A stretch of 64,000 bases of DNA, from IMG/VR virus record IMGVR_UViG_3300042691_019533, positions 1 through 64,000 of that record. One strand, 5' to 3'. Shown here piece by piece: positions 32,794 to 41,922 of this stretch (the first letter of the stretch is position 1; the number at the start of each line of letters is the position of its first letter). Source of the DNA: a virus. The position numbers were made by a program, and so were the translations under genes. A model generated the notes under the pieces. It saw nothing but the letters and a program-made list of their open reading frames with translations. It had not been told where the DNA came from and did no database searches.

Positions 32794-34587
32794 GTGAAAA
32801 AAATAATATTTAATTCCGTTAAAATTCAAAATTTTCTTTCTGTCGGTAAAGATCAAATAAAATTAAATTTTAATTCTGGAATAAATCTTATAACAGGAGA
32901 AAATAAAGATAATGGTGGGAAAAATGGCGTTGGTAAAAGCACTATAGCCGATTCTATATATTGGTGTTTATTTGGAAACACAATTAGAGAACTTAAAAAA
33001 GATAAAATAATACATTCTAAAAGTAGTGGAAATTGTGAGGTAAGTTTAGATGTTAATATAGAAACAGAAAATGATAATAAAAATTATATTATCACTAGAA
33101 CGATAGATCCATCAAAAATAAGTTTATTATGTGATAATGTAGACATAACACCATCTACTATACCAGCTACCGATGATTTAATTAAACATTTAATTGGAGG
33201 AACAGAAGAAGTATTTCAAAATTCAGTTATAATGTCTTCTAATAATACCTTGCCTTTCATGGCGCAAAAAAAGATAGACAAAAGAAAATTTGTAGAAGGA
33301 ATTTTAAAACTTAATATTTTTAGCGAGATGCTTCTAAAAATAAGATCTGATTATAACGATTATAAAAAAGAAAATGACTTATTAAGTAATGATTTTATAA
33401 ATCAGCAAAAAAATTTAGAAATATTCGAAAAACAAAAAGAAAACGGAGAAGAAATTAAAAGTTTAAAAATAAAGACCATAAATGAAAAAATAGAAACAAA
33501 TAAAAAAACTATTTCAGATTTAAAAAATATAAATTTAAATTTTAATAAAATTAAAATTGACGTTAAAAATATAGAAAATAAATTAAAAATTTTAGATTCT
33601 GGATATAAAAAATTACAATCTGAAAATTTAAAAATAGTAAATGCTAAGGCTGAAATATCAGCCGAAATAAATCAATTTAAAAAAGAAAAACAAAAATTTT
33701 TAGATAAAGGGAATACATGTCCAGTTTGTAACAGAGATTATTGTAAAGAAGATTTAGAAGTTTTAAATGAAAAACTGAAAGAAATAGACATTAACATACG
33801 AAATCATTCCAAATCTTTAGAGGATATCTTGAATAAGAAAGAAGATAATGATAAAAAAATAAATGATGTAAATTCGGGGATTACAAAATTAAAAAATAAA
33901 CATAAAGAACTTTTAGCGGAATCTACAAAAATAGAAATTACAAACGAAAAAATTAAAAATCTAATAGATAAAAATAAAGAATATGATGATGATATTCTAA
34001 AGATTAAAAATGAAAAATACGATTATGATAAAAATATAATAGAGTGTAATAAAAAAATCAAAAATCTAAACGAAAAACTTATAAATATTAAAAAATATTT
34101 ACAAATACTTGATTCTTGTAAGTTTATAGTGTCAGAAGATGGAGTAAAAACCTATATAATAAAGAAAATACTGAAAATTATAAATGAAAGATTAAATTTT
34201 TATTTAAAAACTTTTGATGCTCCATGTAAATGTGAGTTTAATGAATTGTTTGAAGAAACTATATATAATGAACAAGGTAAAGAATGTTCGTATCACAATT
34301 TTAGTGGTGGAGAAAGAAAAAGAATAGATGTTGCTATTTTGTTTATGTTTCAAGATGTTTTACGATTACATTCAGGGATATCATATTCTTTAAATATTTA
34401 TGACGAATTATTTGATTCTGCATTAGATGATAATGGTATTGATAAAATTTTAAATATTTTAAGATTAAAAGTTGAAAAATATAAAGAATCGGTTTATATT
34501 ATATCTCATAAGACATCAACTAAATCAAATATTGATAATGTTATTTTTTTGGAAAAAACAAACGGCGAAACCAAAATGATTAATTGA
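32794..34587 (+). CDS. 46: Recombination nuclease ATPase subunit, T4 gp46/Rad50-like
   Basis: A 597-residue SMC-like ATPase that pairs with gp47 to resect ends. Walker A GGKNGVGKST is at about residues 42-51, followed by a DSIYWCLFG segment. The coiled coil (about 170-480) is rich in Lys/Glu/Asn and holds a CPVC zinc-hook pair near 308 (NTCPVCNRDYC). The ABC signature FSGGERKRIDVAI is near 503 and Walker B LNIYDELFDSALDDNG near 533, followed by the YIISHKT His-switch. The start is GTG at 32794. In T4 it directly follows gp47; here the glycan island separates them. Confidence 0.92.
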   Translation: MKKIIFNSVKIQNFLSVGKDQIKLNFNSGINLITGENKDNGGKNGVGKSTIADSIYWCLFGNTIRELKKDKIIHSKSSGNCEVSLDVNIETENDNKNYIITRTIDPSKISLLCDNVDITPSTIPATDDLIKHLIGGTEEVFQNSVIMSSNNTLPFMAQKKIDKRKFVEGILKLNIFSEMLLKIRSDYNDYKKENDLLSNDFINQQKNLEIFEKQKENGEEIKSLKIKTINEKIETNKKTISDLKNINLNFNKIKIDVKNIENKLKILDSGYKKLQSENLKIVNAKAEISAEINQFKKEKQKFLDKGNTCPVCNRDYCKEDLEVLNEKLKEIDINIRNHSKSLEDILNKKEDNDKKINDVNSGITKLKNKHKELLAESTKIEITNEKIKNLIDKNKEYDDDILKIKNEKYDYDKNIIECNKKIKNLNEKLINIKKYLQILDSCKFIVSEDGVKTYIIKKILKIINERLNFYLKTFDAPCKCEFNELFEETIYNEQGKECSYHNFSGGERKRIDVAILFMFQDVLRLHSGISYSLNIYDELFDSALDDNGIDKILNILRLKVEKYKESVYIISHKTSTKSNIDNVIFLEKTNGETKMIN

Positions 34588-34624
34588 TTTTTATATTATA
34601 AAAAATAAGTTTAAATAAAAAATT

Positions 34625-35923
34625 ATGGCTTTAAAAATAAAAGAAGATATTAGTAATAGTATTGTATATAAAACAATACCGGTAAATATTGGTATTCCAC
34701 ATCAACCAAACGGTTTACCTATAGGAAGTCCAGTATATAGTTACATGAATCTACAGCCTATCAGCATACCGAAAGCTCCAGCGTTAGATATGCCAGAAGC
34801 ATCATTACCTAGAGCACTTAACTATTATGCTGATTATGGTGGATGTGGATTTTGGAGAATGATATGGCCAGAATTTTTATTAAATGGTTATCAAAAAGCG
34901 TGTATATCTGGACTTACATGTATGGTATTAGATCCTAGATTTTATAGAGATATAAAAGCAATTAGAGTTCAAAGACAAGCCACTCCAGCACAAAGAGATT
35001 TTATTAAAGAATTAAGAAAACTTAGTCACGAATTAAAATTTAGAATGATTTATGAAGTTGATGATATTGTTTTTAAGGATGATATTCCAGACTACAATAG
35101 ATGTAAGGAACCATTTTGTGATAAAGCTATAACCGAAAGCATAGTCGATATAATGAAAAATATGGATGAAATTACTGTTACTTGTAATTTCATGAAAGAA
35201 TATTATAAAGACAAAATAGGAACAGATAGAGTAACTGTAATTCCAAACTACGCTCCAAAATTTTGGTTGGATCGTTTTTATGATATAGATAAAATTAAAA
35301 ATAATTTTGAAAAAAATAAGAAAAGACCAAGAATTTTATATGCAGGATCGGGAACTCACATAGATGTAATGAATAAAACAAACGGAAAAGATGATTTCGG
35401 ACATGTTTTAGAATCTATAATAAAAGCTAGAAAGAAATTTAAGTTTGTATTCAAAGGTTGCTATCCTATAGCACTAAAACCATTTATAGATTCAGGAGAA
35501 ATGGAATTTATACAATGGTCACAGCTTTTTGATTTACCAAGAGGTCTTTATGAAGCAAACTGTAATGCAGTTTATGCTCCATTAGCTGATAATACTTTTA
35601 ATAAATCAAAGAGTAATATTAAAATGATAGAATCTGGAGCATTGGGAATTCCTGGAGTTTTCCAAGATCTCTGCACTTATGAAACAGCAGATTTAAAGTT
35701 TAAATCTGGAGATGATCTTATAAATCAGTTAGAGTATTTAACTTCTGATTTTGATAAATATATTAAATTATCTGAAAAATCTAGAAAATACGTCGAAGGA
35801 ATGTGGTTAGAAGATCATATCGACGAGTACGAAGCAATTTATTTTACAGAGTGGGGATCTAAAGAGAGAAAAGAAAAAGCTCCAAATCTTATAAATTTAA
35901 ATCCTGAGCAAAATAAATCTTGA
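34625..35923 (+). CDS. GT-B glycosyltransferase of phage type
   Basis: A 432-residue protein outside the island: the amino part ALNYYADYGGCGFWRMIWPE (about residue 64) and FRMIYEVDDIVFKDD (about 139), then TVTCNFMKEYYKDK and DRVTVIPNYAPKFW (about 200), the donor domain PRILYAGSGTHIDVMNKTNG (about 236) and KSNIKMIESGALGIPGVFQD (about 337). The order EVDD, IPNYAP, YAGSGTH, K(S/N)xxKxxE(S/A)GA resembles GT4-like enzymes seen in marine T4-like phages. Acceptor unknown. It lies between gp46 and polymerase. Confidence 0.8.
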   Translation: MALKIKEDISNSIVYKTIPVNIGIPHQPNGLPIGSPVYSYMNLQPISIPKAPALDMPEASLPRALNYYADYGGCGFWRMIWPEFLLNGYQKACISGLTCMVLDPRFYRDIKAIRVQRQATPAQRDFIKELRKLSHELKFRMIYEVDDIVFKDDIPDYNRCKEPFCDKAITESIVDIMKNMDEITVTCNFMKEYYKDKIGTDRVTVIPNYAPKFWLDRFYDIDKIKNNFEKNKKRPRILYAGSGTHIDVMNKTNGKDDFGHVLESIIKARKKFKFVFKGCYPIALKPFIDSGEMEFIQWSQLFDLPRGLYEANCNAVYAPLADNTFNKSKSNIKMIESGALGIPGVFQDLCTYETADLKFKSGDDLINQLEYLTSDFDKYIKLSEKSRKYVEGMWLEDHIDEYEAIYFTEWGSKERKEKAPNLINLNPEQNKS

Positions 35924-35955
35924 TATAACTATCAACGCATATTAAAATATAATAG

Positions 35956-38535
35956 ATGTGGAGAAATATCTATTATGATTATAAAAAGTCCATAATTCAC
36001 TTGTGGACTTGGAATGAATTTGGAGAAAGAGTAAAGGCGGAAGTAGATTTTGAGCCTTTTCTTTACCTAGAAGATAAAAATGTTCACGATGCTACATCTA
36101 TTTTTAATACGAAATTAAAAAAATTATCTTTTCCTAACAATTTTAGGAGAATGTCTTTTGTAAAGGACTCTCCAAACAAAAGAATATTTTTCAACTTAAA
36201 TACAGAACAACAATACCTATTAACTACCTTTAAAGATTTTTCTGGTTCAGATTATAATATCCAAAATCCATTAAGAATATTCTTTTTGGATATAGAAACA
36301 TATAAAGCTAATGAATTAGATCCATTCTCTAGTGCTGAAGAGGCAAGAGATATGATAAACGTAATAACGGTATATGATTCTTTACTTCAAAAATATTATG
36401 TTTGGGGATTAAAGCCTTATTCTACTATAGAAGAAGACGTAACGTATGTTAAATGTTTTTCAGAAAAAGAATTGCTTTCTACGTTTCTTAAATTTTGGAG
36501 AAAGAATACTCCAGATATAGTATCCGGATGGAATTTCCACGGATATGATCTTCCGTATATAATGAATAGGTTAACTATTCTATTTGATGAAGAAAAAAAT
36601 AAAAAAATGTCTCCGATAGATAGAGTAGAATATAGAGTTGGAGTGTCAGTAAACAAATTAGGACAAAAGAAAAATCAATGGATACTTCACGGCATTAGTT
36701 GTTTGGATTATATGGATATATATAAAACTTTCTCTATGGGAGAAAGGGAATCATATTCTTTAGGGTTCATAGGTGAATATGAATTAGGAGAGTCCAAATT
36801 AACATATAATTCTTCATCTTTAACTAAATTAGCTGATGAAGATTGGACTACTTTTGTAGATTATAATATTCAAGACGTAAGATTGTTGGTTAAACTTGAT
36901 GATAAATTAAAATATATGGATCTTATAAGAAATTTATCATATAAAGGATTTATTCCTTTTGAAAAATCTTTAGGAAAAGTATCAATGATTACTGGAGCAG
37001 TTGCACATCAAGCATTGTTACAGAATTTAATTATACCTACATTTACTTACGAGAATATAAAACAAAAATTTGAAGGTGGTTATGTACTACAACCAAAACC
37101 TAATCTGTATGAAGATGTCGTAACATACGATGCTAATAGTCTATATCCAAACACTATCATCACGCTTAATATTTCTCCAGAAACAAAAATAGGAAAAATT
37201 ATAGAAATAAAGGATAATATTTTTAATTTAAAGTTAGTTAATGGTAAAATTGTTTCTTTATCAAAAGAACAGTTTTTAAAATTTATTAGAGATGAAGATA
37301 TAGCAATAACAAAAGCTAATATATTATATACTCAAAAATTTAAAGGTGTAGTTCCAACCTTGATTGATAAAATCTATAACCAAAGAGTTTTATGTAAAAA
37401 TAAAACATTAGAAGCGAATAAAAAATTACAAGAATGCACAGATAAAGATGAAAGGAAAAAATTATTAACTATAGCAAATGATAACGATTCATTATCTAAT
37501 GTTTATAAAACATTAATTAATTCTATTTATGGAATTTTTTCACAGCAATATTCTCCGTTTTTTGATATCGATCATGCAAAAAGCGTAACATTAACTGGGC
37601 AATCAGTAGTAAAAAGAGGTTCCCAGCTATTTTTTGAATATCTAAAAAATAAAGGATTTACCGGAGATTATGAAGATATAGTTAAATATATAGATACTGA
37701 TAGTGCATTCTTATCATTCAGCGATTTTTTTAAACAAAACAGTATAAAATTAAAAGATGAAAAAGGAAATATTTCAAAAGAAGCTAAAACGTTTATTAAA
37801 GATTTAGGAGATTCAGTAAATATTGAAATTAATATTTGGGCTAAACAAGAATTAAACTCTAAAGATCCTAGATATCATTTTAAGAGAGAAAAAATATGTG
37901 ATGTAGCATTATTACAAGCAAAAAAGTTTTATATATTACATGTATTAGATAATGAAGGCATTAAGAAAAACGATTTTATATATAAAGGAATAGAAATAGT
38001 AAAGGCGGCAATGTCTAAAGAAGTTAAAAAGTTAGTTAAAAACGTTATAGAATCAGCTATTCTCGCAAAAGATAGAAAAAAGGCTACAGAATTATTTCAT
38101 AAGGCATATGAAGAATATTGCAATATGCCAACTGAATCTATCGCAGTTAGAAAAAACGCAAAAAGTTATAGCAAATGGAGTTCTTTATTTGATGATGGTA
38201 AATTCGGAAAGGGAACGCCAAATCATTATCAAGGAGCATTATTTTATAATAAACTTCTAGAAGATGAAAATATAAAACATTTATATTCTAATATTCAAAA
38301 TGGAACCAAAATAAAATATTTTTATTGTGAAAAAAATAAATTCAATATAAAAACTATGGCTTTTATAGATGAATATCCAAAAGAATTTAAAAAGTTTATA
38401 AAGATGGACTATAAAATGATGTTTGAAAAAAACGTAGTTCCAGTTATAAGTAGAATTTATTATATAATTGGTTGGCCTTTACCTGAAATTGGTTGCGAAC
38501 AAGTTACAGATTTAATGGAATTATTTTCAAAATAA
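35956..38535 (+). CDS. 43: DNA polymerase, family B (T4 gp43-like)
   Basis: An 859-residue replicative polymerase with proofreading exonuclease. Exo I FFLDIETYK is near residue 110, Exo II DIVSGWNFHGYDLPYIMNRL near 186, Exo III YNIQDVRLL near 308. Polymerase motif A YDANSLYPNTI is near 391, motif B YKTLINSIYGIFSQQ near 516, and motif C YIDTDSAF near 578. The C-terminus DLMELFSK is a hydrophobic-acidic tail that may bind the sliding clamp. The length is near T4 gp43 (898). The 3' end is overlapped by an antisense gene (38460-38834). Confidence 0.95.
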   Translation: MWRNIYYDYKKSIIHLWTWNEFGERVKAEVDFEPFLYLEDKNVHDATSIFNTKLKKLSFPNNFRRMSFVKDSPNKRIFFNLNTEQQYLLTTFKDFSGSDYNIQNPLRIFFLDIETYKANELDPFSSAEEARDMINVITVYDSLLQKYYVWGLKPYSTIEEDVTYVKCFSEKELLSTFLKFWRKNTPDIVSGWNFHGYDLPYIMNRLTILFDEEKNKKMSPIDRVEYRVGVSVNKLGQKKNQWILHGISCLDYMDIYKTFSMGERESYSLGFIGEYELGESKLTYNSSSLTKLADEDWTTFVDYNIQDVRLLVKLDDKLKYMDLIRNLSYKGFIPFEKSLGKVSMITGAVAHQALLQNLIIPTFTYENIKQKFEGGYVLQPKPNLYEDVVTYDANSLYPNTIITLNISPETKIGKIIEIKDNIFNLKLVNGKIVSLSKEQFLKFIRDEDIAITKANILYTQKFKGVVPTLIDKIYNQRVLCKNKTLEANKKLQECTDKDERKKLLTIANDNDSLSNVYKTLINSIYGIFSQQYSPFFDIDHAKSVTLTGQSVVKRGSQLFFEYLKNKGFTGDYEDIVKYIDTDSAFLSFSDFFKQNSIKLKDEKGNISKEAKTFIKDLGDSVNIEINIWAKQELNSKDPRYHFKREKICDVALLQAKKFYILHVLDNEGIKKNDFIYKGIEIVKAAMSKEVKKLVKNVIESAILAKDRKKATELFHKAYEEYCNMPTESIAVRKNAKSYSKWSSLFDDGKFGKGTPNHYQGALFYNKLLEDENIKHLYSNIQNGTKIKYFYCEKNKFNIKTMAFIDEYPKEFKKFIKMDYKMMFEKNVVPVISRIYYIIGWPLPEIGCEQVTDLMELFSK

Positions 38536-38834
38536 AATTTTTTAAAACTTTCCATTTTTAATTTATTTCTTAAATCGGATAAATGTTTTATAATTTCTTC
38601 TGCGCTCAAATAAGAATTATTTCTTTTATTTTTAACAATATTTGAAATTTTTTCGTTTCCATTTTTAACTCTAGATTTGATAATTGAATTTATTATATTA
38701 TCTACATTTAAGTCTGTTATTTCTTGATTAAATGTATCATTGTCAAATCTTATACTATCATCTTCAATTAAAATATATTCATTACTAAACTTATTATATT
38801 TAAAATAATAATTTCCTTTTTTAAAAATTTTCAT
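38460..38834 (-). CDS. Hypothetical antisense protein overlapping polymerase 3' end
   Basis: A 124-residue frame on the minus strand from ATG 38834. The first 99 codons lie in a stretch with no plus-strand gene and read like a normal protein (KIFKKGNYYFKYNKFSNEYI, then NNSYLSAEEIIKHLSDLRNK). The last 25 codons overlap the polymerase end by 76 bases. Without this gene the gap of 355 bases would be empty, unusual for this genome. No family was recognised; an overlap of this size is uncommon, so support is moderate. Confidence 0.55.
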   Translation of the reverse strand: MKIFKKGNYYFKYNKFSNEYILIEDDSIRFDNDTFNQEITDLNVDNIINSIIKSRVKNGNEKISNIVKNKRNNSYLSAEEIIKHLSDLRNKLKMESFKKFYFENNSIKSVTCSQPISGKGQPII

Positions 38835-38890
38835 ATTTTCTTATACTTACAATGTTGCTTTTTATTAAATATATGATAATATATTTTCTG

Positions 38891-39277
38891 ATGAGTAATA
38901 CTAATCAAAAAATAGCTGTGTTTTTAGACTATGTAGGTAGAACCGTGTTTGGTGAAATCGTAGAGTCTAACGACGTTAACGAATTGAAAATTAAAAATCC
39001 TGTAATTCTCCACGTACCACCAGTGGATCAATCTGGAAGAATGGCAGTACAATTATTTCCTTTATTTTTTAGGGAATTTTTAGCGGATAAATCCGAAGAT
39101 GTCGTTTTCGCATATCAAAAGGATAAGATTACGCTTACGAATATCGAGTCTATCGATTTTAGATTGTTAGCTCAATATGGTCAATTATTTAATAAAAATA
39201 ATGTAATCGTAAACTCAGAACAACAAGCGCAAAATAATCAATCGTCAGATGCGGTTATAAACCTTTTTGACGAATAG
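38891..39277 (+). CDS. Conserved-looking small protein, possible Sm-like barrel
   Basis: The start at ATG 38891 (MSNTNQKIAVFLDYVGRTVF) was preferred over 38852, whose first 13 residues look like chance hydrophobic sequence. The 128-residue product has a strand pattern VFLDYVGRTVFGEIVESN, ELKIKNPVILHVPPVDQSG, MAVQLFPLFFREFLADKS and VFAYQKDKITLTNIES, a rhythm like an SH3/Sm barrel. The tail is Gln/Asn-rich and acidic (SSDAVINLFDE), ending in a hydrophobic-acidic motif that could touch the clamp. A strong terminator follows. Similar proteins occur near uvsX in marine T4-like phages, as I recall. Confidence 0.65.
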   Translation: MSNTNQKIAVFLDYVGRTVFGEIVESNDVNELKIKNPVILHVPPVDQSGRMAVQLFPLFFREFLADKSEDVVFAYQKDKITLTNIESIDFRLLAQYGQLFNKNNVIVNSEQQAQNNQSSDAVINLFDE

Positions 39278-39300
39278 TATAAATTAAAAACAACATTCAA

Positions 39301-39332
39301 GCCTCAAAAGTTTTGACTTTTGAGGCTTTTTT
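39301..39332 (+). terminator. Rho-independent terminator upstream of uvsX
   Basis: A perfect 10-bp stem GCCTCAAAAG / CTTTTGAGGC (39301-39310 and 39317-39326), a six-base loop TTTTGA, and six T at 39327-39332. It follows the stop at 39277 by 23 bases. This is the clearest terminator in the window. It overlaps the uvsX promoter. Confidence 0.92.
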
Positions 39333-39340
39333 GTTATCAT
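39313..39340 (+). promoter_or_regulatory. Sigma70-type promoter for uvsX, embedded in the terminator
   Basis: TTGACT (39313-39318) in the loop and right arm of the terminator, a 16-bp spacer that includes the T-run, and TATCAT (39335-39340) preceded by TG (extended -10). Six bases remain before the ATG at 39347, so the uvsX transcript would be leaderless or nearly so. Confidence 0.65.
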
Positions 39341-39346
39341 ATTTTT

Positions 39347-40468
39347 ATGGCTAAAAAAACAAAAGACACACAAGACACACAAGACACACAACTCGGAAAC
39401 ATAGATGAAGCATTCAAAATTTTAGATGAGCTAAATCCAGATGCTGCGTTTCTAGATGAAAATACATTATCTACAGTAGACGAATGGGTAGACACAGGAT
39501 GTATGGCATTAAACGCTATTATTTCAGGTTCTCTATACGGTGGTATTCCTATGGGTAGGATTACTGGTTTTGCTGGACCGCAAGCATGTGGAAAAACATT
39601 AATGGTTAATAAAATAATGGCAAACGCCCAAAAGAAAGGAATGCATGTTGTATATTTTGATACTGAAAATGCTCTTGATAGAGATACCGCAAAAAATTTA
39701 GGTTGCGATCCATCTAAAATTAAACACTGCCCAACAGAAATTATAGAGGAATGTAGAAATCAAATTGTAAAATTTTTAAAAACTATTATAGAAAAAGGAT
39801 TGCGAGGAAAAGTATTGTTAGCGATTGATTCTTTAGGAAATCTCATTTCAGCTAGAGAATCTAAAATAATAGACGACGGAAAGGATAGTGCGGATATGGG
39901 TGCTAGAGCAGTAGCTCTAAAAAGTATGCTTAGAGCTATTACACATACAGCAGCAAAAGCAAATTGTCCAATAGTTTTCACAAATCATATATATGAAAAT
40001 CCAGGTGCTATGTATCCAACATTGATTAAGAGTCAATCTGGTGGATCTGGTCCGTTGTATATGTCTTCAGTACTAGTTCAAATGTCAACAAAACAAGAAC
40101 GAGTAGGTAAATCTGATAATAAAAATGCTTCTGATGAAGTTACTCCTCTATCTAAAGATGTTAATGGATTAACCATGAGGGCTTTAACTACTAAGAATAG
40201 ATTTGTTCCGCCATTTTTAGAATGTGAAATGTATCTTAATTTTAGAACTGGACTATCGAAATACTCTGGCTTATTAGAAATGGCAGAAGGATATGGAGTA
40301 ATAACAAAGCAAGGTCATAGATATGTATTGGGCGAGGAAGTGTTAGGGTTCTATAAAGATTTCAAAGATAATGATCAAGTATGGAATAAAATTCTACCGG
40401 AATTAGAAAAGAAACTAAAATCACATTTGAAATTTAAAAACGAAACTTCACAAGAAGTAAATGAATAA
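39347..40468 (+). CDS. uvsX: UvsX recombinase (RecA-like)
   Basis: The start was placed at ATG 39347 (MAKKTKDTQ), not an upstream TTG within the terminator; 373 residues. It forms filaments on single-stranded DNA and drives strand exchange and recombination-dependent replication. Walker A GPQACGKT is at residues 77-84, Walker B KVLLAIDSLGNL near 158, and IVFTNHIYENPG near 208 is the L2 region, followed by GGSGPLYMSSV. The N-terminal DTQDTQDTQ is a 9-bp microsatellite. The 3' end overlaps the helicase gene by eight bases. Confidence 0.93.
   Translation: MAKKTKDTQDTQDTQLGNIDEAFKILDELNPDAAFLDENTLSTVDEWVDTGCMALNAIISGSLYGGIPMGRITGFAGPQACGKTLMVNKIMANAQKKGMHVVYFDTENALDRDTAKNLGCDPSKIKHCPTEIIEECRNQIVKFLKTIIEKGLRGKVLLAIDSLGNLISARESKIIDDGKDSADMGARAVALKSMLRAITHTAAKANCPIVFTNHIYENPGAMYPTLIKSQSGGSGPLYMSSVLVQMSTKQERVGKSDNKNASDEVTPLSKDVNGLTMRALTTKNRFVPPFLECEMYLNFRTGLSKYSGLLEMAEGYGVITKQGHRYVLGEEVLGFYKDFKDNDQVWNKILPELEKKLKSHLKFKNETSQEVNE
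39365..39391 (+). repeat. 9-bp microsatellite in uvsX (gacacacaa x3)
   Basis: Three exact tandem copies of gacacacaa encode the (DTQ) run in the amino-terminal linker of UvsX. Unit length keeps the frame, so slippage would only alter linker length. Confidence 0.85.
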
Positions 40469-41885
40469 TAATTTATCTATAGATTTTGAATTGTTTGAAA
40501 AAATTATTTTCTATAATTCTATTATGGATAATGATTATTTAGAAACAATTCTTGAATATATAAAACCTTCTTTTTTTAAAGATAAAAAGATAAAAAGGCT
40601 GTTTGAAGTTTTAAAGGATTATTATGAAGAATTTGATTGTGCTCCGAATTTAACAGAATTAAAAACTCATTTAATTACAGAGGATGATAAACAAGCTTTT
40701 AAGGAAACTGTATTATCTTTTCAGTCTTTGGATAAAAAATATAATAAAGACGTTCTTTTAAAAAACACCGAGAGATTTTTAAAAGAAAAGTCAGTTATAG
40801 ATACAGTACAAAAAACATCTCTTAATTTACAGTCTGGAAATATAGACAGCACAAAAATATTAGATGATTTTGAAAAAGCTTGCAGTATCTCGTTAATTGA
40901 GAATATAGGATTTGATTATTTGGAATCCATAGATGAGCATTGTGAAGATTTGCAAAAAGTTTTCAAAGTTATTCCTACTGGTTGGAAGTGGCTTGATAAT
41001 AAAATAGGCGGCGGCTTCATGTCAGAAGGACGAGCTTTGTATGTATTTTTTGGAGTCACAAACGTTGGAAAATCTATATTTTTAGGTAATATAGCAACTA
41101 ATATTTTGAATCAAGATAAAACAGTACTATTAATTACTTTAGAAATGCCAGAACAAGTTTACGCTAAAAGAATATCTTCGCAGTTGAGTCAGATACCTTT
41201 TGATGGTCTTAGTTCTAGTTTAGTAAAATTAAAAAATACTATAAACGAATATAAAATTAAAAATAGAAAATCTAAATTAATAATTAAAGAGTTTCCACCA
41301 AAAGGAGTTTCCGTTTTAAATATTAAAACGTATATAAATAAATTAGTTAAAAAAGGTATAAAACCTGATGCTATTGTTGTTGATTATATTAACTTGATAT
41401 CACCAAATACTTCAGCGTCTACTAATTCTTACGAATCAATTAAAACTATAACAGAAAGTTTAAGAGCTTTATCGTATACTTTTTCATGTCCTGTAATTTC
41501 AGCAACTCAAGCTACTAGAAGTGCAGTAAATTCTGGAGAATTAGATCTGGATAAAACCAGTGAATCTATGGGGTTATCGCATACTGTAGATGCTCAATTT
41601 TCAATATGGACTGAAGACGGAGATACTGATTTAGGAATCATCCATATGGGAATAGTTAAAAATAGATTTGGTCCTAGAAAACACACTACTATTTTAGGAA
41701 TTGATTATCCAACGTTAACATTAAAAGAAATAGATGAAGATGGTATTTTGAAAGATAATTCTGATTCTAAAATGCCAAATATAACGGATGACATCGAAAA
41801 AGCTTTATTATGTGAAGAATCATCGGATTCTAATGATATAAGTCAAACTTTAAATAAATTAAATTTTTTATCTGATAATAATTAA
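40461..41885 (+). CDS. 41: Replicative DNA helicase, T4 gp41/DnaB-like
   Basis: A 474-residue hexameric helicase that unwinds DNA at the fork and works with the gp61 primase. An amino alpha-helical domain (about residues 1-120) precedes the RecA-like core: Walker A GVTNVGKSIFLG (198-209), LLITLEMPEQVYAKRI (about 222, DnaB motif H1a), IVVDYINLISP (Walker B, about 310), PVISATQATRSA (about 348) and KNRFGPRKHTTILGIDY near 412. The C-terminus is acidic and Ser-rich. Confidence 0.93.
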   Translation: MNNNLSIDFELFEKIIFYNSIMDNDYLETILEYIKPSFFKDKKIKRLFEVLKDYYEEFDCAPNLTELKTHLITEDDKQAFKETVLSFQSLDKKYNKDVLLKNTERFLKEKSVIDTVQKTSLNLQSGNIDSTKILDDFEKACSISLIENIGFDYLESIDEHCEDLQKVFKVIPTGWKWLDNKIGGGFMSEGRALYVFFGVTNVGKSIFLGNIATNILNQDKTVLLITLEMPEQVYAKRISSQLSQIPFDGLSSSLVKLKNTINEYKIKNRKSKLIIKEFPPKGVSVLNIKTYINKLVKKGIKPDAIVVDYINLISPNTSASTNSYESIKTITESLRALSYTFSCPVISATQATRSAVNSGELDLDKTSESMGLSHTVDAQFSIWTEDGDTDLGIIHMGIVKNRFGPRKHTTILGIDYPTLTLKEIDEDGILKDNSDSKMPNITDDIEKALLCEESSDSNDISQTLNKLNFLSDNN

Positions 41886-41922
41886 TATAGTGACTTTTTA
41901 ATATGTTAGTGTAAATAATTTG

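Noticed and set aside
38852-38890. Upstream start for the 128-residue gene giving a hydrophobic N-terminus
   Set aside because: The extension is AT-rich chance sequence, not a signal peptide with a cleavage site; the conserved-looking part begins at the second ATG.
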